Shown: piece by piece, positions 54,401-62,645 of the stretch
Layout of the letters: every line of letters begins with the position of its first letter
Position numbering within the stretch: the stretch's first letter is position 1
NCBI GenBank assembly: GCA_017991595.1
Contig: JAGOQJ010000003.1
Span: forward strand, 186,001 to 250,000
Origin: Candidatus Didemnitutus sp.
GTDB taxonomy: Bacteria > Verrucomicrobiota > Verrucomicrobiia > Opitutales > Opitutaceae
Reading direction: 5' to 3'
Length of the DNA stretch: 64,000 nucleotides
Program-made: the position numbers and the translations under genes
Notes under the pieces: model-generated
The model's database searches: none
What the model saw: the letters and a program-made list of their open reading frames with translations, nothing else
Told to the model about the DNA's origin: nothing

Positions 54401-55423
54401 AGCGATACGGGCATCGGCATCGCCACGGAGGCGCGGGACCGGTTGTTCGAGAAATTCAGTCAGGAGGACTCGTCCACGACGCGCCGCTACGGCGGCACGG
54501 GCCTCGGGCTCGCGATCTGCAAGCGGCTCGCGACGATGATGGGCGGGACGATCAGCGTGGAAAGCGCGCAGGGGCGCGGTTCGACCTTCGTGGTCGAGAT
54601 CCCGGTGCAGATTGAATTGCCCTGCATCGTCAGCCCGCAGCGCGAGTGGCGTGTGCTGGCGATCGACGATCTGGCGGAAGCGGCCGACGCGGTGCGCTGG
54701 ATCGGCGCGCGCGCCGGTATCGAGGTGCACAGTGTCGGAACGGTTGCGCAGGCGCTGCCGCTGTTGCGCGCGGGTGGTTTTCAAGCGCTGTTGGTGGACG
54801 CCTCGGTCGCCGTCCTGGAGCGAGGTGCATTGCAGGCGCTGCTGCAGGAGTTGCCGGAACGGCCGCCGGTGCTGCTGGCGACTTCCTGGGGTTTCGCGCC
54901 GGAGGATGTCGCCGAACTCCAGCCCGCCGGGGTCGTGCACAAGCCGGTGTTGCACCCTGAACATCTGCTGGAGGCTTTGACGCGTTTGCGCACGCCGGCA
55001 CAGCGCACGGCGACGGTCGAGGCGACGGCGGAGCCGCTGCGCGTGGGTCCGCATCGCGTGCTGTTGGTCGAGGACGATCCGGTCAACCTGATGATCGCCG
55101 ACCGCCTGCTGAAGTCGCTCGGCTGCGAGGTCGAGACGGCGGAAAACGGCGACGAGGCGATCGCCAAGACCGCGGCGACGCGCTACGACCTGATCTTCAT
55201 GGATTGCCGCATGCCGGTGCGCGACGGCTACGAGGCGACGACCTTGATCCGGCGGCGGGATGGGGCGCGCACGCCGCCTATCGTGGCGCTGACGGCGAAT
55301 GCCACGCTCGAGGATCGCAGCCGTTGCCTCGCGATCGGCATGGTCGCCTTCCTTACGAAACCCGTGCGGCGACAGGATCTCGCCACGGCCATCGAGAAAT
55401 TCTCCCGCCGGGCGCGCGACTGA
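51479..55423 (+). CDS. Propeller-type hybrid sensor histidine kinase with two receiver domains
   Basis: The protein has 1314 residues: signal peptide (~1-24), periplasmic two-component propeller repeats (~30-640, DGYLWIGT, GNLWMGS, GNVWLAT), Y_Y_Y domain (~650-745), membrane helix (~753-777), coiled coil (~780-815), HisKA with ISHEIRTPLNG (His826), HATPase with LLANAVKFT, DTGIGI and GTGLGLAI, receiver 1 (~1056-1170) and receiver 2 (~1190-1310, phosphoacceptor Asp1242 in IFMDCRMPV). Bacteroides hybrid systems of this build sense oligosaccharides, but they end in an AraC domain; this one does not, so it must act through another protein. Its ligand is unknown. Confidence 0.92.
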   Translation: MFTCLRQTFLLLCLGGSALVAHALHHVQPVTLDYQLRVWTIESGFPHVAPTCFAETRDGYLWIGTFSSLMRFDGVRFEVITAPEAPALANCMVLYLHVARDGALWAATSRGVGRWENGQWQWWSEAEGVPLDVPQSLGEWEGQIYVTYGSRAFICRDRGAFVPFEAPPVPTERDVGLRLHVDHAGVLWAVTSQHLHRWQEGRWQTIYASFDSHERLGSATPALRGGLWVSAAGRVMRWVDTELVEELPRPADFLSDYITLREDASGNLWMGSYTRGAIRHSPNGETLRVTMEEGLENQAILNVFDDSQGNVWLATNGGGLARLRPKRVQSFDRAAGLTQPAVNAVLEDSPGNYLVATHGGGLVRFRDGRFTPLQGNEADLLQLAGSWPLALERGADGALWIGTFSFGAVRMQQGAVRAFTLAELGDDVVYAVHPASDGRTWVGTRSGLAVVTGESVRRFDLKDGVPLERFHVFCEQPDGTVWAGGREGGLWSFRGDTVREERFAGVRRRIESLHCDPAGRVWVALSEGGLAVLQGADWKEVDSPSRLPALEVLSLQSDRAGNLWLGTNRGLVRVAAKSLDDWLQGGQEPWDFVLLDSSDGLPFALRDGMDQLLRLTSDGQLAIATMRGLAFVDPAQDLHPKLPPRTRLLSATLDDHEMPWREGQPLRVPAGVRRFGFNFTAVDVGTGETLRFEYRLRGRDEKWMLVEGERRVEFFDVAPGTYSLTVRAIGRDGRRGAAAEVSELIVAPYFWQTVWFRYGGIALLVTLVGGGVWLAQSARLRRERERLENERRVAEAQAREELARREQQAAAAANKAKSDFLATISHEIRTPLNGVIGSADLLLDTPLDATQREFLDNLRTSADGLMGLLNEVLDFSKIEAGHVVLEQAPFELRQPVLEAMEIVQPKAREKELELVLLLPPDLPVMVIGDAPRLRQILLNLLANAVKFTDRGHVVMRVDHAPEADSGRTRLRIAVSDTGIGIATEARDRLFEKFSQEDSSTTRRYGGTGLGLAICKRLATMMGGTISVESAQGRGSTFVVEIPVQIELPCIVSPQREWRVLAIDDLAEAADAVRWIGARAGIEVHSVGTVAQALPLLRAGGFQALLVDASVAVLERGALQALLQELPERPPVLLATSWGFAPEDVAELQPAGVVHKPVLHPEHLLEALTRLRTPAQRTATVEATAEPLRVGPHRVLLVEDDPVNLMIADRLLKSLGCEVETAENGDEAIAKTAATRYDLIFMDCRMPVRDGYEATTLIRRRDGARTPPIVALTANATLEDRSRCLAIGMVAFLTKPVRRQDLATAIEKFSRRARD

Positions 55424-55477
55424 GCGCGGCGGGGATGGGCAGTCGCCAAGCCCGCCTCACTGCGGCGGGGCGTGTGT

Positions 55478-55732
55478 TCACTCTTCCTCGGCGTTGCTGA
55501 AGTCGCCGGCGTCCTCGCCGTCGCCACCGGCCTCCGCTTCGAAGAAACCTTCGTTCTCGAGGATGCGCATCGTCTCGTCGATCACGGCCTTCTTGTCGGC
55601 CGCCGCGAGCGAGCGATGGTGCAGGGTGAGGTATTCCGCGATGCCGGCCTTGGCTTCCTCGCGTCGGGTCACGCCGCCGAGGAAGTCATCGGCCTGATCG
55701 CAGATCTGGTTGGCGATGACCTTCGCATTCAT
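55478..55732 (-). CDS. Small acidic protein of unknown function
   Basis: The protein has 84 residues. It is helical with a very acidic C-terminus (AEAGGDGEDAGDFSNAEEE) and no signal or membrane segment. The central stretch (DDFLGGVTRREEAKAGIAEYLTLHHRSL) has sound coding character, and the minus strand is preferred over the arginine-rich frame opposite. Start 55732 (MNAKVIANQ) is the second Met of the frame, which opens at 55765. It stands alone between two plus-strand genes. Confidence 0.65.
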   Translation of the reverse strand: MNAKVIANQICDQADDFLGGVTRREEAKAGIAEYLTLHHRSLAAADKKAVIDETMRILENEGFFEAEAGGDGEDAGDFSNAEEE

Positions 55733-55899
55733 GCGCTCAGGATAGCGATTCGCCGGCCGTTGCAAAGGCTCGGGGTGGCGCGGCGCGATTTTTGGTTGCG
55801 GGAAGGGGAAATCGGGCCTGCCGCCGCGTCTGGGCGAATGGGGTGGAAAGGCGCAAATTCTCTGTAACTTCGCGTCTGCTCCGCGGGTTAGTAGCGGGC

Positions 55900-58392
55900 A
55901 TGCCTCAACTTCCTGCCTCTGCCCCGCGCTCCGCCGGGCTCTTCACCGGCATGGCCGGTGACCTTCGCCATGCCTGCCGGCTGCTGTGGAAGAGCCGCGG
56001 CATCACCGCCACCACGCTGCTGACGCTGACGTTCTGCATCGGCGCCACCACAGCCATCTTCTCGATGGTTTATTCGCTGATGTTGAAGCCGCTGCCGTTC
56101 CCGGAGCCCGAGCGCGTCGTGGAACTCTACAGCTCGGCGAAGAAAGCCGGCCTCGACCACATGCCGGCCAACGTCCCGATGTATCTCGATTACTCGCGGA
56201 ACGCCACGTCCTACGAGACGGTCGCGCTGTGGACGCTGTTCAACGGCATGATCGGCGACGAGGGCGCCGCCGAGCGCATGAGCGGCGCGCGGGCGACGGG
56301 CGAGATCTTCGGCCTGCTGCGCGTGCAGCCGGTGATCGGCAGCTTTTTCACCACCGAACAGAACAAGCAGGGTGCGGACAAGGTGGTCGTCCTCACGGAA
56401 TCCTTCTGGCGCAGCCGCTACGGCGAACGCCCGGAGGCGGTCGGCCAGACGCTGCGGATCGACGGCGAGAATTACCAGATCGTCGGCGTGGCCCCGCGGG
56501 TGATGGAGGCGGTGGACGCGCGCGTGAAATTCATCACGGCGCTCGCGTGGCCGCCCGGCGCGGAGAATCCGCAGACCCGCTACGGCGTCGGCATCCAACT
56601 GTATGGCCGGCTCAAGCCCGGCGTCACTGCCGAGCAGGCGGACGCCGAGGCCAAGCTGATCGAAAAACGCTACGTCGACGCCTCGCCCCCGGGCGTGCAG
56701 CAGTTCGTCGAGCGCTCGGGTATGACCATGAATGTCGGCGGCCTGCAGGCCCAGCGCGTCGAGCCGGTGCGGCCGACCATGTTGCTGCTGCAGGGCGGCG
56801 TGGCCTTCGTGCTGCTGATCGGTTGCGTGAACGTGGCCAACCTGCTCCTCGTCCGCTCCAATGCGCGGCAGGCGGAACTGGCGATCCGCTCGGCGCTCGG
56901 CGCCGGGCGCGGCACGATCGCGCGGCAGTTGCTGCTGGAAAGTCTGTTGCTCACGGGGCTCGGCGCCGTGCTTGGAATCGGCCTGGCGTGGGGGGCGTTG
57001 CGGACGATCAATTTCTACACGGCCAAGATGTTGCCGCAGGCCCTGCCGGCCACGCTCGATTGGCGCGTGCTCGGCTTTGCGATCGCGCTGACGGCGGTCG
57101 TGGGCGTGCTCATCGGTCTCGTGCCGGTCTTCCACACGCTGCGCACGAATCTTGCCGAGGTGATCCAGCGTGGCTCGCGCGGCGCCTCGTCGGGCCGCGG
57201 CGTGCGCACGCTGAGCAGCGTGCTCGTCGTGGCGCAAGTGGCCGTGGCGCTCGTGCTGCTGACCGGAGCGGGGTTGCTCATTCACAGTTTCTCCAAGGCG
57301 CTCGACGTCGACCCTGGGCTGGACCCTAGGGGTGTCGTGACCGGGCGCATCGCGTTGCCGCAGGCGCATCGTGCGAGCGAGGAGGCGGCGAAGAACCTGC
57401 AGGAGCGCCTGCTGCAATCGCTGCGCGAGATTCCCGGCGTGAGTTCCGTGGCGCTCTCGTTCGCCACGCCGTTCCAAGGCGGGCTGCCGATCAACGCGTT
57501 CACACTCGAACAGGATACGCTGCCCCCGGGCTCGCCGCAGCCGGGCGCGTTTCGCGTGCTCGTGACGCCGGGCTACCTCGAGACGATGAAGCTGCGCCTG
57601 ATCGAGGGGCGCTTCTACGAGGAGGCCGACCGGGCGCCCGGGCGCGAGCACTTCGTCGTGGACGAGAGCTTTGCGCGCAAATTCTTCCCCGGGCGCTCGG
57701 CCATCGGCGGGCGCTTCGATTTCGGCGGACCGCCGGAGAAGCCGGAGGACTGGCCGACGATCATCGGCGTTGTGCAGGACGTGCCGCACAACGGCGTGGA
57801 GGAGAAGAGCGGCAATCCGTTCATCTACCAGCTCATGTCCGGCGGCCGGCCGGGCGGGTTGACGCTGTTCCTGCGCACCGACCGGAGCGAATCCGACACG
57901 ATCGCGGCCGTGCGCGCGAAGCTGCGCGCCATCGATCCGGCCATCCCGTTGTTCGACACCGGCACGTTGGAGAAGGCGATCGGCGGCTCCTACGACAGCC
58001 GCCGTGCCGTGATGCTGTTGCTCGCCGCCTTTGCTGGGCTGGCGTTGTTCCTCTCCGCGCTCGGCATCTACGGCGTGCTGGCCTACGACGTCTCGCAACG
58101 CACGCGCGAGATCGGCGTGCGCGGCGCCATCGGTGCCTCGCAGGGTCAGATCGTGACGATGATCCTGCGGCAGGGCCTGTGGAAAACGGGCCTCGGCCTC
58201 GCGATCGGTCTCGTCGGCGCGGTGCTGCTCAGTCGTTCGATGACGACGCTGCTCTTCGACGTGAAGCCGACCGATCCCGGCGTCTATGCGGCGGTGTCGA
58301 CCGTGTTGATCGGCGTGGCGTTGCTGGCGAGTTATCTGCCGGCGCGCCGCGCTGCCAAGATCGATCCGCTGGTGGCGTTGCGCGACGAGTGA
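55900..58392 (+). CDS. FtsX/MacB-type ABC permease (duplicated orphan permease)
   Basis: The protein has 830 residues with the ADOP layout (acidobacterial duplicated orphan permease): a cytoplasmic start and helix 1 (~30-60, TATTLLTLTFCIGATTAIFSMV), a MacB-like periplasmic domain, an FtsX core (~290-430), a second helix and periplasmic domain (~460-680), and a second FtsX core (~695-825) ending PARRAAKIDPLVALRDE. The characteristic GCVNVANLLLVRSNARQAELAIRSALGAGRG is present. These proteins have no ATPase gene beside them, as here. Substrate unknown; MacB relatives move peptides, lipoproteins or drugs. MPQLPAS at 55900 or MAGDLRH at 55951 may be the start. Confidence 0.87.
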   Translation: MPQLPASAPRSAGLFTGMAGDLRHACRLLWKSRGITATTLLTLTFCIGATTAIFSMVYSLMLKPLPFPEPERVVELYSSAKKAGLDHMPANVPMYLDYSRNATSYETVALWTLFNGMIGDEGAAERMSGARATGEIFGLLRVQPVIGSFFTTEQNKQGADKVVVLTESFWRSRYGERPEAVGQTLRIDGENYQIVGVAPRVMEAVDARVKFITALAWPPGAENPQTRYGVGIQLYGRLKPGVTAEQADAEAKLIEKRYVDASPPGVQQFVERSGMTMNVGGLQAQRVEPVRPTMLLLQGGVAFVLLIGCVNVANLLLVRSNARQAELAIRSALGAGRGTIARQLLLESLLLTGLGAVLGIGLAWGALRTINFYTAKMLPQALPATLDWRVLGFAIALTAVVGVLIGLVPVFHTLRTNLAEVIQRGSRGASSGRGVRTLSSVLVVAQVAVALVLLTGAGLLIHSFSKALDVDPGLDPRGVVTGRIALPQAHRASEEAAKNLQERLLQSLREIPGVSSVALSFATPFQGGLPINAFTLEQDTLPPGSPQPGAFRVLVTPGYLETMKLRLIEGRFYEEADRAPGREHFVVDESFARKFFPGRSAIGGRFDFGGPPEKPEDWPTIIGVVQDVPHNGVEEKSGNPFIYQLMSGGRPGGLTLFLRTDRSESDTIAAVRAKLRAIDPAIPLFDTGTLEKAIGGSYDSRRAVMLLLAAFAGLALFLSALGIYGVLAYDVSQRTREIGVRGAIGASQGQIVTMILRQGLWKTGLGLAIGLVGAVLLSRSMTTLLFDVKPTDPGVYAAVSTVLIGVALLASYLPARRAAKIDPLVALRDE

Positions 58393-58425
58393 TGCGCGAG
58401 ACGGCCTGCCGCCCGCAGGCCGCGC

Positions 58426-58890
58426 TCACAGCAGGCGCGGATCGAAGGCGAAGGGCTCCGGCGCGGAGAATGCGAGCTTCGCGAACGCGGGATGCTGCGG
58501 GTTGATCAGGTAATTGAACTCTCCGGGCACGACCGCGCTCGGCACGCGCAGCGCGAGGTGCGTGCCGGCGTCGAGCCAGGCGACGCCGACCGCTTGCGTG
58601 TCGGGCGGGTGGGGGAAGCGGCGCCAGTTCGCTGGAAAGCGGGTCGGCTTCTCGATGGCGCTTTCGGGCAGCGTCGCGGCCGAGAGCATCCATTTCAGGT
58701 GCAGCAGACGGTCGGGCTCGTCGGCGTTGGCCAACACTTCCACGATGGCCAAGGCGCGCGACTCGGCGCAGTAGGCCACTCGCCGTCCGGGCGGCGACCA
58801 GCGGCCGCCGTAGAGTTCGGCACCTTCGCCGGAAAAGGCTGTGGGCGCGTATTGGGCGGCGCAGAGGCGCCAGACGAGCCGCGAACTCAC
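58426..58890 (-). CDS. RES-family NAD-degrading toxin
   Basis: The protein has 154 residues, the normal size for RES domains. Conserved features are RLCAAQYAPTAFSGEGA, YGGRWSPPGRRVAYCAES, the helix LAIVEVLAN and the late motif INPQHP. Toxins of this family (Res, MbcT, ParT) degrade or transfer NAD and stop growth. Its start overlaps the antitoxin stop by four bases, the usual antitoxin-first order. Both key regions seem intact, so it is probably active. Confidence 0.92.
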   Translation of the reverse strand: MSSRLVWRLCAAQYAPTAFSGEGAELYGGRWSPPGRRVAYCAESRALAIVEVLANADEPDRLLHLKWMLSAATLPESAIEKPTRFPANWRRFPHPPDTQAVGVAWLDAGTHLALRVPSAVVPGEFNYLINPQHPAFAKLAFSAPEPFAFDPRLL

Positions 58891-59303
58891 GAGAAGACGC
58901 CGTGCTCGATGCGACCGATGAGGTTCTCGACCTCGCGCGCGCCGGGCTCGGTCTGTGCGTAATCGAGCGGCGTCTGGCCGCCGAGGGCGAGGAGCTTGGC
59001 GTTGAACCAGCCGCGGGTGTTCTCGTCGGTGCCGAAAACCTCGCGGGCGCGGTCGAAGAGGCGCATCAGCCGCGCCGCGCGCTCGCCTTCATGGACCTTC
59101 AGGCGCGCCTTCGTGGCGACGCGGCGGGCGTAGGTGCGCGGAGGAATCTGGATGAGCCGGGCCAGTTCCTCGTTGGTGAAACCCGCCTGCTTGCCGAACT
59201 GCACGATCTCGAGCACGGGCAACCCTTCCTCGACGCGATCCTTGAGCGCGTGGTTGTCGTGGAGATCGCCGGCCAGCGGAGCCTTGGGCTTGCGGGTTTT
59301 CAT
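58887..59303 (-). CDS. Xre/ParS-type antitoxin (DUF2384)
   Basis: The protein has 138 residues. An N-terminal helix-turn-helix-like region (ELARLIQIPPRTYARRV) precedes a C-terminal DUF2384 domain (ARLMRLFDRAREVFGTDENTRGWFNAKLLALGGQTPLDYAQTEPG), which binds the toxin active site in Xre-RES complexes. Start 59303 (MKTRKPK) was chosen because the longer frame runs through the operator palindromes. First gene of the pair; presumably represses its own promoter. Confidence 0.92.
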   Translation of the reverse strand: MKTRKPKAPLAGDLHDNHALKDRVEEGLPVLEIVQFGKQAGFTNEELARLIQIPPRTYARRVATKARLKVHEGERAARLMRLFDRAREVFGTDENTRGWFNAKLLALGGQTPLDYAQTEPGAREVENLIGRIEHGVFS

Positions 59304-59345
59304 GGCGGGAAGATGGGCGCGCCGGAGGCGTTTCTCAAGTGAAAA

Positions 59346-59379
59346 TGCCAAATGGCATAGTAAATAATGCCAAATGGCG
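59346..59379. promoter_or_regulatory. Tandem palindromes, likely antitoxin operator
   Basis: TGCCAAATGGCA (59346-59357) is a 5+2+5 inverted repeat; a second copy at 59368-59379 differs only in its last base. Their centres are 22 bp apart, two helical turns, so two dimers would sit on one face of the DNA. They lie 43-76 nt before the antitoxin start in an AT-rich patch. The pair fits autorepression by the Xre-type antitoxin. Confidence 0.7.
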
Positions 59380-59415
59380 ACGGATAGGCGCAGCGGATTG
59401 CCCGGGCGTGGGGAA

Positions 59416-59442
59416 TGAAAAAGGCCGGTCGTGAGACCGGCC
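59416..59442 (-). terminator. Rho-independent terminator downstream of alaS
   Basis: GGCCGGTC/GACCGGCC (59423-59442) with a 4-nt loop is preceded on the plus strand by AAAAA, so on the minus strand the stem is followed by TTTTTCATTC. It lies ~65 nt after the alaS stop and ends the alaS transcript before the toxin-antitoxin promoter. Confidence 0.82.
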
Positions 59443-59469
59443 GAGGGGATTGAGAGGTTGTCGCGGGAA

Positions 59470-59490
59470 GGGCGCAGCAAGACTGCGCCC
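59470..59490. repeat. Hairpin after alaS, REP-like
   Basis: GGGCGCAG and CTGCGCCC pair around CAAGA, followed by CCTAC, 16 nt after the alaS stop. It has no T-run, so it is probably not the terminator itself. The form suggests a dispersed intergenic element, but only one copy can be seen here. Confidence 0.4.
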
Positions 59491-59506
59491 CTACAGGAAA
59501 GACGGA

Positions 59507-62374
59507 TTATTTGAGGACTTCGGCGAGTTTGGCGGGCTCTTTGCCGCCGCCCATCGCGAAGTCGGGTTTGCCGCCGCCCTTGCCGCCGAGCTTGGCGCAG
59601 AGTTCGCTCACGATCTTGCCGGCTTGGTGGCCGGCCTTGATCGCGGCGGGCGAGCAGAACGCGACGACGCTGGCCTTGTCGCTGAACGCGGCGCCGAGCG
59701 TGACGACGCCCTCGCCGAGCTTGTTCAACACCTGGCTGCCGAGCGAGCGGAGCGCGTCGGGCGATTCGGCGGTGACGACGGCGGTGATGAACTTGAGGCC
59801 GTCCTTCTCGGTTGCCTTGGCGATGAGTTCGTCGGCGAGGCCGGCGGCGGCCTTGGCCTCGAAGGTCTTCAGCTTGCGCTCGAGCTCCTTCTGGTGGGCG
59901 AGGAGGGCGTCGAGTTTCTGGGCGACGTCCTGCACGCCGGCGTTGAGCTTGAGGCTGACGGTCTTGAGCGCGGCTTCGTGGGTGGCGACGTAGTCGAAGG
60001 CGGGCTGGCCGGCGACGGCTTCGACGCGGCGGGTGCCGGCGGCGACGGCCATCTCGGCCACGATCTTGATCAGGCCGATTTCGCCGGTGGTGGCGACGTG
60101 CGTGCCGCCGCAGAGTTCGCGCGAGTAGCCGCCGATGTCGACGACGCGGACGATCTTGCCGTATTTGTCGCCGAAGAAGGCGAGGGTGCCTTCGGGCTTC
60201 TTATCGAACTCGGTCTCGTAGCATTCGACCTTGGCGTTATCGATGACCTTCTCGTTCACGAGGCGCTCGACCTCCTTGAGCTGGTCGGGCGTCATCGCCT
60301 CGAAGTGCGAGAAGTCGAAGCGCATGCGCTCGGGCGTCTTCGACGTGCCGGCCTGGCGGACATGCGTGCCGAGCACTTTGCGCAGAGCCCAGTGAATCAA
60401 GTGCGCGGAAGAGTGGTGGCGGTTGATGGCGCGGCGGCGGACGGGATCGACCGCGAGCGTCGCGGTCGATCCGCTGCTGAGGGCTGAGGGCTGAGCGCTG
60501 AGCGCTACCTTGTGCAGGTGGCGGCCGGATTTGTCTTTAACCGTGTCGACGATCTGGAGCGTCTGGCCCGCGATCGTGACGGTGCCGGTGTCGCCAGCTT
60601 GGCCGCCCATTTCGCCGTAGAAGGGCGTCTGGTCGAACACGAGGAAGGTGTCCTTCTCGGTCTTGACGACTTCGAGGAGCGTGCCGGTGGCGGTGAGCGT
60701 GGTGTAGCCGAGGAAGGTGGTCGGTTGGGTGTCGGTGGCTTCGCCTTCGGTCGCCGCGACGATGACTTCCTTCTTCTGCGCGGCACGGGCGCGGTTGCGC
60801 TGCTCTTCCATCAGTTCCTCGAACTTGGCCGTGTCGACGGTGAGGCCGCGCTCGGTGGCGAGCAGCTGGGTCATATCGAGGGGAAAACCGTAGGTGTCGT
60901 AGAGTTTGAAAGCCGTGTCGCCAGATATTGTGGGAATCGGAATCTCAAATTTCTGAAGCTTCGCGATGAAGTCACCATTCAGGTCGAACTCGACCACCGG
61001 AGCTTCGTCGTTGTCGTGAATTCGTTCACGAACGTGCCGCTCGCCAGCTTTGATCCGATAGCACAAGGGCTTGTCGACCCACTCATGCATCAACGAGTGA
61101 GCGACTAGCTCCACCATGTCGGACCAGAACACGTCCAATCCCTTTTCCAGCGTTCGCCCGAAGCTCTCTTCCTCGCTGCGGATGACGCGCACGATCACTT
61201 CCTGCTGCTGCTTCAACTCCGGGAAGACGTGACCGAGCGACTCGACGACGGGGGCGACGAGTTGGGAGAAGTCGCCGACTTTGAAGCCGAGTTTCTTTCC
61301 GTAGAGAATGCCGCGGCGGAGGATGCGGCGGATGACGTAGTTGCGGCCGTCGTTGCCGGGCATGATGCCGTCGGCGATCGCGCAGCTCACGCAGCGGGCG
61401 TGGTCGGCGAGGACGCGGAAGGCGACGTCGATGTTCTCCTGTTCGGTGAGGCCTTCGCGCTTGGTCGGGACGGTGCCCTTGTAGGTTTTGCCGGAGAGCG
61501 CGGCGACTTTGGTGAAGAGCGGGGCGAAGACGTCGGAGTTGTAGTTCGAGGGCTCGGCGGAGAAGTCCTTAAAGCCTTTCGTCGTGGCGTAGATGCCGGC
61601 CACGCGTTCGAAGCCCATGCCGGTGTCGACGTGCTTGGCGGCGAGCGGGGCGAAGGTGCCGTCGGCGTTCGCGTTGAACTGGATGAAGACGTGATTCCAG
61701 ATCTCGATGCAGCGCGGGCTGGAGCTGTTGACGAGTTTGCGCCCCTCGGCCTCGTCGTCGGACGGGAGGAGGTTGAAATGGATTTCGGAGCACGGGCCGC
61801 AGGGGCCGGTGTCGCCCATCATCCAGAAATTGTCCTTCTTGTTGCCGTTGACGATGTGGACGGCGGGATCGAGGCCGGCGTCGGTGAAGAGCTTCGCCCA
61901 GATCGCGTAGGCTTCTTCGTCGCGCTCGGCGGGGTCGCCTTTGGATTTGTCGGGGTTGTAGATCGTGGCGAAGAGGCGCTTCGGCGGGATGCCCCAGACC
62001 TTGGTGATGAGTTCCCAGCCCCAAGCGATCGACTCCTTCTTGAAGTAGTCGCCGAAGGACCAGTTGCCCAGCATCTCGAACATCGTGTGGTGGTAGGTGT
62101 CGAAGCCGACGTCCTCGAGGTCGTTGTGTTTGCCGCCGGCGCGGATGCACTTCTGGGTGTCGGCGGCGCGGGTGTCCTTGGCGGGGCGGACGCCGGCCCA
62201 CTTGGACACGTCGGGCGTGCGGTCGCCGAGGAAGATGGGCACGAACTGGTTCATGCCGGCGTTCGTGAAAAGGAGTCCGGGCGAGTCCGGCAGGAGGGGC
62301 GACGACGGGACGATCGTGTGGCCCTGAGAGGCGAAGAAATCGAGGAAGGACTGGCGGATTTCGGCGGAGGTCAT
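59507..62374 (-). CDS. alaS: Alanyl-tRNA synthetase with an unusual insertion
   Basis: The protein has 955 residues, about 80 more than E. coli AlaRS (876). The catalytic domain starts MTSAEIRQSFLDFFASQGHTIVPSSPLLP, with class II motifs in MFEMLGNWSFGDYF and GPCGPCSEIHF. The editing domain has INRHHSSAHLIH and CGGTHV, and the C-Ala domain ends the protein. Residues ~417-483 hold about 50 extra residues between FGRTLEKGLDVF and SGDTAFKLYDTYGFPLD, where homologues have a linker of 15-20. That DNA is ~53% G+C. The reading frame is intact. Start 62374 is the conserved N-terminus. Confidence 0.96.
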   Translation of the reverse strand: MTSAEIRQSFLDFFASQGHTIVPSSPLLPDSPGLLFTNAGMNQFVPIFLGDRTPDVSKWAGVRPAKDTRAADTQKCIRAGGKHNDLEDVGFDTYHHTMFEMLGNWSFGDYFKKESIAWGWELITKVWGIPPKRLFATIYNPDKSKGDPAERDEEAYAIWAKLFTDAGLDPAVHIVNGNKKDNFWMMGDTGPCGPCSEIHFNLLPSDDEAEGRKLVNSSSPRCIEIWNHVFIQFNANADGTFAPLAAKHVDTGMGFERVAGIYATTKGFKDFSAEPSNYNSDVFAPLFTKVAALSGKTYKGTVPTKREGLTEQENIDVAFRVLADHARCVSCAIADGIMPGNDGRNYVIRRILRRGILYGKKLGFKVGDFSQLVAPVVESLGHVFPELKQQQEVIVRVIRSEEESFGRTLEKGLDVFWSDMVELVAHSLMHEWVDKPLCYRIKAGERHVRERIHDNDEAPVVEFDLNGDFIAKLQKFEIPIPTISGDTAFKLYDTYGFPLDMTQLLATERGLTVDTAKFEELMEEQRNRARAAQKKEVIVAATEGEATDTQPTTFLGYTTLTATGTLLEVVKTEKDTFLVFDQTPFYGEMGGQAGDTGTVTIAGQTLQIVDTVKDKSGRHLHKVALSAQPSALSSGSTATLAVDPVRRRAINRHHSSAHLIHWALRKVLGTHVRQAGTSKTPERMRFDFSHFEAMTPDQLKEVERLVNEKVIDNAKVECYETEFDKKPEGTLAFFGDKYGKIVRVVDIGGYSRELCGGTHVATTGEIGLIKIVAEMAVAAGTRRVEAVAGQPAFDYVATHEAALKTVSLKLNAGVQDVAQKLDALLAHQKELERKLKTFEAKAAAGLADELIAKATEKDGLKFITAVVTAESPDALRSLGSQVLNKLGEGVVTLGAAFSDKASVVAFCSPAAIKAGHQAGKIVSELCAKLGGKGGGKPDFAMGGGKEPAKLAEVLK

Positions 62375-62645
62375 GTCGGAGGACGGAAAGGCTAGAAGAC
62401 AGAGCAGGGCGGGCGGGGCGGCGAGTGAAAAGTTGGTCCGCGGCACGAGCCCGGGCGGCGCGGTGAGCGGCGCGGAAGGCGGGCGCAGGGCCGTTTTAGC
62501 CTTGAGGGTGCGGGAGCGGCGCGCATGTTTCCATGGTATTGCTGAATCGAAAGTTGCCGCTTTGGGCGGCTTTCGCGGTCACCTCCGGACAGGCTGGTTC
62601 TCTCGGTCAGGAAACAAGCGCCGCCGCGCCCTTGGGCCAGGGCAA

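Noticed and set aside
62373-62645. ATG start for the solute-binding protein directly opposite the alaS start
   Set aside because: The extra 91 residues are Arg/Gly-rich without domain character and would leave no promoter space for either gene.
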